Of a DNA stretch of 64,000 nt, positions 37,260 through 48,600 are shown one piece after another. Source of the stretch: Elysia crispata (taxonomy: Eukaryota; Mollusca; Gastropoda; Plakobranchidae); the NCBI GenBank assembly GCA_033675545.1, contig JAWDGP010003945.1, forward strand, positions 212,613 through 276,612. The letters are read 5' to 3'. Position numbers and translations under genes: made by a program. A model generated the notes under the pieces. It saw nothing but the letters and a program-made list of their open reading frames with translations. It was not told the DNA's origin and ran no database searches. Position 1 is the stretch's first letter. Every line of letters begins with the position of its first letter.

Positions 37260-37570
37260 GTTCTAAATCTACGGGTAAAGTAAAGATCTCGATCTAGAGA
37301 TCTAGAATCTCGATCTTCATAGATTATAGATCTAGTTTTTATAAATTAGATCCAGAATCTGGACCTAAATTCTTCGAGGTGCATAGATCTGTGGAGTATC
37401 ACTTTCAGATTAGATCTAGAGTTTGTAACTAGCTAGAGTCTAGATCTATATCTAGATCTAGATCAAGACAGATTTATCTAGACCTGAGAATCCCTGCATT
37501 ATATAATCTAGGATCTAGATATAGATCTAGTTAGATCTAGCTGCTTTTAAAACTAATCGAGATCTAGACT
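37260..37570. repeat. GATCTA-rich cryptic repeat block
   Basis: The hexamers AGATCT, TAGATC and GATCTA recur many times in about 310 bp at irregular spacing, including the run TATATCTAGATCTAGATC near 37450. It is a cryptic simple repeat rather than an ordered array. Smaller clusters occur at 33129-33250, 55379-55407 and 59218-59230. Confidence 0.8.
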
Positions 37571-39594
37571 AGATGTATATATAAACTGATGATGTTTTTT
37601 ACAAGCTCTAATATTAAACCAATACTCATCATAAGGAATAAACATAAATTAATTTTGCTAATTTCTTAGATTCATACTATCATAGATTTAGACTCTATTA
37701 GAATAAACAGTGGACCTCAACTATTATGAAATCGACTGTAACAAAGGGATTATCAAGGACGTTTTTTTCTTTCTCTAAAGTGGTATGAAAACCTCTGTCG
37801 TAACGAAAAAAACACGATGAGAACCTCGGGCATTTATAACATCTTTAGTTGTGGAGGTTCAAGTGTAGGCAAAATACCATTCTCAGACTGGCGCCTGAAA
37901 GTCTGGTTTGTCTTTGCATGTCCCCTATACGCAATACCTACCGGTACTACTAGAGTCTAGTACTAGGTGTGAACTTGAGTGAAGGTTAGAATTAGCGACC
38001 ACCTGTGAGCTAGGGTGAGGAGTGGGGTTTGGGTTTACAATGAGTCACTCACTGGCTTTGTTAACTCAAGATATCAACTGGCGTCTACAGGCTGCGTGCA
38101 TCCTTTATGTCTGCAGGCAAAGAGCGGAGTGTGTATGGGGGAAAGGGAAAAAGGGGGGCAGGGTTGTGTATGTTGGGGTTCAGAACTTATAAACTAAGGC
38201 AGTTGTATTTAGGAAAATAAGGTGGCCATCGTTGCATTGTATGTGATTGGCCGATTGCTCATAGGCCCACTCTTCACCTTTCCCCTCTCCCTCCCTCCGC
38301 ATCAGGTAATGCGTGTTTATGATTGAACAAGGAAAATTTGGGAATTACTGATGCTTAGATCTACAGCGGTTCTCCAGACCGATCATCTGGCTCTGAATCT
38401 GGCGTTACAATTCACTTTCAGTCGGTCAATTTCATTCTTGATTTGGTGATCTGATTTAATAGTAATAGGCTGTGGTGTAATTGGCTGACTGTGTGAGTGT
38501 GGTTAAGTTCACCTCAAATGCCGAGTTTGACGCCAAAGCTTTTTGGGTGGAAGTCAACAATGGGCAGCACTTGACGTCATATCTCTCGGCATGAGCTTGC
38601 TTGATTGCTACTCAGGTCAGTCTTGGAGTATCTGTTGTGCGCAGGAAAGAGAATTTTCTGTAAATTTACAGAATTCCATGTATTTTGTGATCCTCTGTAA
38701 ATCCTATCCTTGGGCCAGACAAAAACTTTTATCTGGAAAGTTGAACATCTAAAAAATTTTACAGAAAAATAAATGGCGAAAATATAATTCTAGAAGTATG
38801 ATATATAATTTTTCTGTCATCAAACAGCAACCTCTGCAAAAACATTAAACTGGGCGATAGTTTATAATGTATCGATATCGTTTATTTTTTATATTCTTAT
38901 TTGTATTTTGAAATCCAATATTGAAAATTGTATTGTAGTTGAAACCATCCAAATTCCAAGATATTGGTGCCGTTGATTTGTTTACTTTATTTCATATTTA
39001 TCTCACGGCTGTTAAAAGAAACCAAAAAGCGGCAACTTAATTTGCTCCCAGGGTCTAACTCAGACGCCTGCAGTTAATGTGCGGATCGGTGATCAATCAG
39101 CTGTCATCTGAAGTACGGTTAATACTAATAGCAACTTTCTTAGTGGTGGAAAAAAAAATCAAATATTATCCCATAAGATCGTAGTATTGATGAACATTTG
39201 AGTTGATCCAATATTCAAAGAAAAACAACAAATAATAATTTGATCTTCACTGCGCAGTCCAGCTTTAGAAAAATTTTAGCCTTTTTCATTTTACCTCAGG
39301 TTTATTTCAAATTCAAGGGTACCCTGTGTAACAAAATCATGTGGATTCTTATCAATCATACTTGTCTAGCAATGTTATTGTTTTAACTTTATTATCTACT
39401 TCTGAGTAGATGCTTTGTTAGAAGTCTGTTATATTAGTCCCTTTGTTTTCAATGTAGGTGGATGAAAATTTGTTTAGTCTTGCTAGCATAGGGAATGGCT
39501 TTATAATTTTATTAGCAAGATTACTGTGAAGTTCGGAGAATTTGCCCTGTCGTTGAGAGTTAATGAATTCCATCTCTTTTTTTTTATTTTGCAG
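37571..39594 (+). other. upstream region of POLD1
   Basis: About 2 kb before the first coding exon. 37900-38600 is richer in G and C than its surroundings and contains a G-run cluster at 38137-38163. Because the first coding exon begins after a good splice acceptor (TTTTGCAG, ending 39594), at least one non-coding first exon probably lies in this region. CATCAG/GTAATG at 38305/38306 is one possible donor, without proof. Confidence 0.45.
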
Positions 39595-39642
39595 GTTTCC
39601 TTCATACTCAGAAGAAAGACGCAAAGCAATAAACAGTGAATC

Positions 39643-42600
39643 ATGACTGGCAAGAGGGCAGCTAATGGGGGAGCCCCACCTGCCAAACAGTCTAGGTAGA
39701 AAAATCAATGCTATTATTTGTGCCACTAAAAAAAAATTCTTGTACAGTCTTTTTTACCACATGTTAAAGGTGTCATATCTTTAATTTCTTTTTTATTTGT
39801 ACATACTACATGGTTACATGTTATATTTTAATCATTCAGACTAAATGAGCCTTAACTTCATGTCAATCCACAAAATTTCTTTAAAAAAAAAAAGATTGTT
39901 TTTAAAGTTTAATTCTAGCTTTTCATAAATGGTGAAATTCTATGGATCAGATGACCACATTGAAATGAATTGAGACATATTTCAGCATTGCAGCAATTGA
40001 TAAAGCACAGCATGAGCTTTGAAAAACTCATAGCTCCTTTTTTTTTTTTTTTTTTTGTGAAGGTTTCAAAGTGACTTCTTTCAATCTTGTTGCCTTAACT
40101 TTATTTCCACTGAGATAAAAATTTATTGTTTCTTTATTTTTTTTTTATTAATGCAATGTATTTTAATCTTGTAGTTTTGAGATTTTTTCCCCTTTATCAG
40201 TGATAGGGGATTTTCTGAACTGATTAAAAGATCCAGATTTTTTAAAGTGGGAACAAAAAAGTTTTGTTTGTGTTGAACTGAGTCTTGGAAAATCACCAGC
40301 AAACATGATTTGCATCCTGTTTAAAAAAAAAAAATTCTGCTGAGCATGCATTCTCTTTTTATTCTCCTTGTTCGTGAATATTTTCTATTCTTTTCCCTCT
40401 AACATCTACTTACTTGTGACATCGGTAATAAGAAAAAAAAAGTTATCTCTTTTGTAAAAGTACCCTTGTGGCTTGCTGAACCTTTGCTCGCCCTCTCTCT
40501 GTTTAGGATGGATTTCGATGATGATGACAATCCATCCCAGTTTGAAGAGGAGTTGGCATTACTGGATGAGATTGAAGCTGAGTGTCATGGTGATGACCCT
40601 GAAGTGATGGACACAGATGCTCCTGGGCCAGTTGATGACGCCACAGACTTTAATGCCAAATGGGCCCGTCCTCCTCTTCCTTCTTTAGACCCGAAGAAAG
40701 ATTCTGTTGCTTTCCAGCAATTGGAGCTTGATTATTACATTGGTTGGTTCATAGATCTTTTTTCTTTTTTTAGACTATTAAAAAAAGTAATAAAAGGATA
40801 AGGATGGTGGATAAGTGTTGGGAAACCAATTCAATCAAAAAAAGAAACTCATTTTAATAAATTATAAAAGCAAAAATTAAATTTTTTGATGAGACTAATG
40901 AATAGCTTGCTTTCAATTCGTAGAAGGAAGAATTGATCTTTTCCTGATTTTTATAACCTCCTCACAATATTTTGCAACGTAGCTGTTGAAATAAATTATT
41001 TTTTCTTATCTTTGTTTCACAGACTCTTGTGGTTTGCCATGATATTTTTCAGATTAGAGATTTAGAGGTTTTTATCAATAGTTTTCCATGAGTGTTTTAC
41101 ATCCGAATTCTTCACAGAAAGACCTGAGAGAGATAAAACATTTAATCCTTTTGAAAATGTACTCCTTATAAAAAGAGGAAAAATCATTACATTTTGTACA
41201 TTTCCAGTGATGGCCTCAACTATGTTAATACAGGTTTTTGTAATTTCATTTCTTTGCATGGTTTGCATTTATGTAGCTTGTCATTCAAACATTAAATGAA
41301 ATTTCAGTACCGTGTGAATTATATTGTCCTTTCACCTATTCATGCTTGTAAGTTTGGTGTTTGTAAAGATGCTCCACATGAGAAATCATTTTTGTTTCAT
41401 TCAAGTCAATCGGTGCCCTGCTCTTTAGAGCAGACAATCATGACCTTCCACACATCTCTGCCTCTTGTGACTTTTAGTGCATCTGTCACTCGTCCTACTT
41501 TCAGCCACTTTTCTCATGGTTTTCCTATGCTGCGTTTCCTTCGATTATTCCAGTTTTCACAAGATGCTTTTGTTTCTCTCTTCTCATCACATGGCTAAAA
41601 AGGTTGCATGACATTTAGGTATTCTATTTATAAGTGATCTTGTTGTTTCAGCTTCCTGTAACACAATGTTTGATTTCTTTGCAGACCACAAGATTTGTAG
41701 CATTTTCCGCAGGAACCACATTTTTGTTGCCTCCAGTTTCTGTAGTAGCTGTTTTGAAATTTCCAAGCCTCACATCCATACATCAGAATGGGTTCAATTA
41801 TGCAATCCATGGCTCTCCTTGTGTGGATGGAGATGTACTTATTTATTTTATTTCATGTTATTAATCCACAGGCACTCACCTAGAAGGTATGCCTGGTGCC
41901 ACTAAAGGGCCAACCCCAATAGTGCGAATGTCAGGTGTCACTATGGGAGGAAACAGTGTGATGGCTCACATTCATGGTTTCACACCATACTTCTTTGTTC
42001 CCGCTCAGCCCGGCTTCAAGCGTGATGACTGTATGAAGTTTAAGGTTTGTTGTCAGGAATGATGGATTTCCAAATCAAGTTCAATTTTTCAAACGCAACA
42101 AATGTATACCAGGTGGATTTCATTGTAACATGTAAGAAAGATTTCCCAGTCCCATCTTTGTAGTAATGGTACACTTTTCGTTTTTTTATGACGGCTGGGA
42201 TCCCTTTGATAAAAAAGTTCTTCTACAAAGTATTTAATAGTCAATTTCATATTGAATGACTTAAAGCAATAACTGTCTCTGGAGCTTTGTTCTGAATATT
42301 TAATCACCCTCTCCCCCATTATTTTTTTTTTTATTATGTAAAGGAAGCATTTTTGACAATTGTAGATTGAAGCTAATCTTTCCCAATTTCCTACTTCTAG
42401 AATGTAAACAAAGAAAAATTTTTTTTTTTATCTATAGAATGCTCTGGAAACGGTTGTAAAAAAAGATCTGCGTTCGAACCGTGAAGGGATCGTTGATGCA
42501 ATTCTGGCAGTGGACTATGTAATGAGGGAAAGTATGTGAACAATACTCCTGACTGAATTAAGCTTTCACCAAAAATATTGTTTGAACTTGTAAAGATAAA

Positions 42601-45600
42601 ATTACCAACTTTAGAAAATATTAGTCATTATTTTGTTTATACTTATAATCATTTTCTCACTTTTCTTACCCAAACTGCGAATCTCATATAACTTGCAACT
42701 CATCATGTCAGCATACCAAGGTTTATTTTGCTTGATCTTTTAAAGTTTTTATTTTTCTGAGCAGAAAGCTTATGATAGATAAATTTCATTCACAGCCCAG
42801 CATAGATTCCTGGATTGGTTTCAAGAATTTGGGTATCTCCAAGGAAGGCATGTTCTTACTTTCAAGGGCATAACCATATTTATTAAATTCACAATTGATT
42901 TACTGTAGCCACTATAGAAATTAATTGAAGATTATATGACATGTCTATAAAACAAGAAAAAAGGAAATGAATTCCTTGTTTCCAGTTCTTTCTTTCTCTT
43001 TAAGTCTTTTTAGTATTTTCTAAACATCTTTTGTTTCCTTGGGCAATATCTTTAGAAGAATTTATTGTTTCTTATCCTTGCCCTGCCCTACCCTTAATCT
43101 CATCCTTCTCTTATATTCCTATTCTACTCCTGCTTCACCACAAGACAACATTCTCCTTCTTCAACTGATATTCCTTTTCTACACTACCTTGTTCTTGCTC
43201 GGATCTCCTCTATTCCCTGCTTCTGCCTTTTAACCTCAGTATATCTCCCTCTGCTATTCTCGTATTCTCTCTTCTACTTGCCTAGATATCTTCCTTCTAC
43301 GCTGCTCTTTCTCATCATTACTCATATGACTGACTTCTTCCACTCCTTCCTTCTCTCTTTCTCCCTATCTCCTACTTTTCTACTCTGGTAAGTTTTAGGG
43401 ATGTTCAGTCTTGAATCAAAGTTGAAAGAGAATGAATGGTCACTTGTTCCTGAGTAATCTTATACAGAAGCAGAGGTTGTCTCTCAAGTCAAGGATAAAC
43501 CTGTTGATTCCATTAGCAGATGACCTGTCAAGGGATTGAGCCTTAAACTTTCTTCTTTCAGTTCAGTGCGCCTTTCAGCTATTTTGGCACCCCAACCATC
43601 AATATAAAGATTTTCTTTAATTGTTGCCATTTTTTTTTTTTACATCCGTGTGCTGACCGATAGAGGAAAAGCTGGGCCCAGACAGGTCAGCCTGTCGTCA
43701 GCCTCTTTCAGCAAATGTGCTGAAAGATTTTATTTTAAAGTCATAGTCTTCAAAGCTAATATTTTCTTTGCATAGTTTGAGGGCAGTTTGTTTGAGGGAT
43801 ATGTGTTATAACTCCATACTAGTTTGACAAAAAGGTAGAATGATTAAGGAGGCAGAATTGGCATAGAAAACATATGTAGACTGCATATTTCAGAGATCTA
43901 GCTTAAAAAATGTATTTGGCCATATCCATATCTAGAAAAATCGGAGCATCTCTCTCACATCACAAAAAGACCTGGAAACAATAAGAAAGATTGCAAAAAG
44001 AAGACAAGAATGGACTACCTTCACCGCAGACATAAAGAAGGCTGCCGAAGCTGCGGGGTCGGACGACACTCCTAGCGGAAGGCCTTAATAATAATAATAA
44101 TATCTAGAATTTTAACTGTCTTTTTACCTAACATATCAAGAAAAAGCTCGAAATTGTGTAGTCACTTGACTGTTGACATTTTTTCTCCTTTCATAGGTAT
44201 CTATGGCTATCATGGCAACAGGAAGTTACCTTTCTTAAAGATAACTGTGGCATTACCAAGACTTATTGCTCCAGCCAAAAGATTGTTGGAGCAAGGCTTT
44301 GTTTGCCCTGGCTACTCACACTATGCCTTCCAGACATATGAGAGCAACATAGACTTTGAAATCAGGCATGATGTCTCTTCTCAAAATAATCTAATAATTT
44401 GAATAGGAACCCATATAACTGGAGCTATTTTTTTACAAGTTGCCTTTCAATAAGGATGAAAAACCCTTTACTGTTTGTGATGGAAAAGATTGGTGATAAT
44501 CAAATTCATTCTTAACATTAATCGCTAAATTTGCTAACAGTTTGTTATTTCAATTTCTTTTCATGGGGCAACCATGCTCAGATTTTTTTCTTGAAGTAGC
44601 CTACAAACATTTCATTTTAATTGTTTTAAGTGGAAAGCGGTTACTCAGTAGATATGTAAAACATAGGTAAAGCTGAAAACATTATTAGAGATGTTTTGTT
44701 TTTTTTCAGGTTTATGACAGACACAAATGTTGTTGGTTGTAACTGGATTGAACTACCATCTGGCAAATATTTTGTGCGGCGTGGCACTCAGCCCAGTGGC
44801 CGGACTTCCTCGTCTTTCAGTAGTCTTTCCATGGTGTCCCGCTGCCAGTTGGAAGTGGACATTTCTTGGGAAGACTTTATATCACATGCTGCCGAGGGAG
44901 AGTGGTCTAAGGTGGCACCATTCAGGATCCTCAGCTTTGATATTGAGTGTGCCGGAAGAAGAGGTTAGAGGCAGCGGCAGACAGAATGTCCAATTACCTT
45001 TTAATAACCTTTTAATCTTTATCAAAGAGCCTTATGGCAATAAAATTGTAACACAATAAATGAAAATGTTGCTCTTATTTGTTTTGCCAGAAAGCATCTT
45101 TCAAAATATTTATGTCTCGTTCTCCATCACTTTCTATATAATCTGATATGATAGGGGAATCTTACTTATCTTACTTAACAGGTGATGACATAGAACATTT
45201 GCATTATAAATAGATCTAAGGTTCAAATGAAAACTAAATTTGGTTGTATTATTTGTTTGCAAGTTATCCGATTGTGATAAATTGCCAATTGCCAATCTGT
45301 GTTTATCTTGAACCATATTGTACTGTATTCAAATATACCTTTTCTTTGAACCGAAATCAAGTTTGAAATTTTTCTCTTTTTTATTATACCTTTCAGGTGT
45401 TTTTCCTGAGCCAAACAAAGACCCTGTGATTCAGATTGCTAACATGGTTATACGACAGGGAGATTCAGATCCATTCATCCGCAATGTCTTCACACTTAAG
45501 TCTTGCGCACCTGTGGTTGGATCAAAGGTTCTCTCTTATGACACAGAGTTTGAACTGTTGCAAGTAAGCTCTTTTCACATTCTTCAATAGAATAATATTA

Positions 45601-48600
45601 TATAAACTAAAAGGATGAAACCAATCTTGCATCACAGATTTAAAATTCATTGAATATAGATTAATGTTATCAAAAGCTGTAAACCCTGTTCTACAAACTG
45701 GACCCTGGTGTCAACTTGCCGAGGCTGAGGCAGAGGTGCCTACCTGAACCTATGCCTTTTCAGGGAAACCACCCACCAAAATCGGGACAAAGTGCGACGA
45801 AGTTAATTTAAAAAAAATCGACATCAGTTTTAGTTAATTTCACTTAAAGCATTGATAACATAGCCATACAACTGTTGGAAACCAATAAGCTAAGACTAAA
45901 GTATAATAAGAATAATAATACTGAAAGAAAAGGAAATAATAAAGGGAAAAAGATGCATATTGTGTTGCATATTCTTGTATTGAAAAATACTCCATTCCAA
46001 TAGACCAAAAAAGTAATTATAGAAAAAAAACAACAAAGATTTGGGGGAAATCGAAAAAAAAAACATTCTGCGTTGATTTTTTATAAATTAAGACATAGCC
46101 ACATGAATGCTGGAGACGCCTGCAAAGTTTCAAAGGTGCAGGTTGGGTAATAACGGAGGAGTTTGCAAAGCATCCCAAGTCCGCTGTTATATATATAGAT
46201 TTAGTGGATGAGTTATTTAATTTTTACTTAATGTAAAGAATTTCCCCAAAAGTTTCTTACTTTAATCATACTGGTCATAAAGTTGGGCTTAATATATTTC
46301 AATAGAATTGTACAAATTTAGTAAAGTTGTATGTTAATGAAACAAAAGTTAAGCATGGCTGTATTTAGTCTTTAATTCAGTTAAAATTCAATTGAAAAAA
46401 AAAAAACAAAAGCAGATATTTGGGATTATTTGTTTATTTTTCAGGGTTTCTTCTAATTCCTGACTTACTTTATCTATTTCAGAAATGGTCAGCTTTCTTC
46501 AGAGAGGTGGACCCTGACCTAGTCACTGGCTACAATATTCAGAACTTTGATTTTCCTTACTTGGTGAATAGGGCCAACCATCTCAAGGTGCAAATTATTT
46601 AATTTTTTACATCACCAGCGTATATATACCAAATTATTTGGTGGTTGAAACCTGTGGACCATACATGTACTTGATATTTTTGTTAAAGCAAGAACATTCA
46701 TACATTTTGGTTCAATTCATTTTATGATTTGTTCGTTTTAAACTTTTTCAATAAGTGAGTTAGGTTGTCATAAAAGTTTGCTACTCTTTTCATTTTTGTG
46801 TTCTTCATGGCAGGTGAGAGACTTCATCTACCTTGGAAGAATAAAAAACATTGCTTCCGTCCTCAAAGACTCCATGATCCAGAGCAAACAAATGGGCAAG
46901 AGAGAAAACAAAGTCCTCAATATTGAGGGACGAGTACAGTTTGATCTTCTACAGGTATTTAAATTAAGTCTTGAGCATTTATTATTTTCAAATATTTTTT
47001 AGAGTCCACTGAGGCTAATACATCAGTGGGCAATGCAAAAAGAACTGTGTTATCAGGGATAACTTATATAGTGAAGTGAAATTTAAGAAAGATTTAATTA
47101 TGCTTCACTATAGTTGTTAATAATTTCATGATATTGATTCAATTTAATGCTTTATTGCAGATACTTCTTCGTGACTACAAGTTGCGTTCTTACACACTCA
47201 ACTCTGTATCCTTCCACTTTCTACAAGAGCAGAAGGAAGATGTGCAGCACTCCATTATCACAGACCTGCAGGTAGGCTTCTGTAGTTTTACTGATAAATT
47301 TGCAACACCCTGTCACCATTTCATATGTGCTGGTAGCCTATAAACTAATACATGATCATTTTTCTGTGGTGAGCACAAATTATTTTCACACTTTTGCAGT
47401 AAGATATAAAACAGTCAAATTTATGATTTTAGGACTAGTCGATTTTGGAATCATCCAAGTAAACTGGCATGCTTTCAATCTGATACCTCTGATTGCTTGA
47501 GACCTCATCTTATCTATTTTATGCCATTACTAAAAATGAGCAACTCCAACCCCTATCCAATTTTTTGGTTCTTCATTTTTATTTTTTTCAAGCACATTAT
47601 TTTTTCCAACTCTCACACAATAGTTTGGTTAGCTACTAGTCTTTGAACATCACAGCAAGGCTGGTTTCTCTTTTATTTTGAAGGTTATTCTAATTTTAGT
47701 GATTACATTTTTACAGAATGGTAATGAACAGACAAGAAGAAGACTTGCAGTTTACTGCCTGAAAGATGCCATTTTGCCTCTGCGTCTTTTGGAAAAACTT
47801 ATGTCATTCATCAATTATATGGAAATGGCTCGTGTGACGGGTGTACCCTTGTCGTTTTTGCTATCCAGAGGTCAACAGATTAAAGTGGTTTCTCAGCTGC
47901 TTCGCAAGGTGGGTCCAGGATGGCAATAATCTCACTGCAGCTCTATAGAGGAAACACGAAGTTTGCTGCAGGCAAAGCCCTCTCATTAAACATAATTTGA
48001 CTTAAATTTTTTAAAGATGCATTAGACATTAGTACATAACAATCTCATTCTTTGCTTTGTTGGAATTTTTTATCCTTTATCACAAAGCAGAGCTGCCCAC
48101 CCATATGCTCTTTTTTTATGCAAAGCTATCTGAATGAGTACTGGTAGGCCTTCAAGGCCTAGACCTTGAGTTGTCACAACAAAAAAAAATAAATAACAGG
48201 AGTCATTATTTATTTGCAATATAAAATAAAAAGTGGGGAAAAATCATGTCCTTTTTATTATTTCTTGAGCTACCGTCAATGAAATAAAAATGTTCCCTTA
48301 TTTCCAATATTTGTTGAGATATTCAACAATGAATAAACATATTGTTACATTATAGTTTAGCCATGGTTTAATCTGTAGAAGATGATGCAGACACTTCCCT
48401 ATATAGTCAGTGGCGAAGACAGAAATAGGGAAAGACCATTTTGAATGCTTGGTTATGATCTTGGATGGGGAAAGAACTGAAGATGAAAAACAATGGAATC
48501 ATGGTGCAAAAATATAACAATATAGAATCTCTCATTTTGCTTGCCATAAAAAAATTTGGCCTAATCTCGCAGACCCATCTATTCCAGCCAGCTTGCACCC

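Larger units (their letters stand above)
39595..44365 (+). other. POLD1: POLD1 exons 1-5: N-terminal domain
   Basis: Exons: 39595-39695 (coding from 39643), 40507-40742, 41872-42044, 42438-42531 and 44197-44365. Exon 1 encodes a short basic start ([17 protein letters not shown]) resembling the human nuclear-localisation tail. Exon 2 has the acidic [16 protein letters not shown] segment and [11 protein letters not shown]. Exons 3-4 carry [17 protein letters not shown] and the following helix. Exon 5 has [20 protein letters not shown] and SNIDFEIR, the N-terminal domain that wraps the template strand in B-family polymerases. Confidence 0.95.

Noticed and set aside
44154..44402. Open frame extending past POLD1 exon 5
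   Set aside because: The extra residues at both ends are intron translation; the conserved part ends at 44365.
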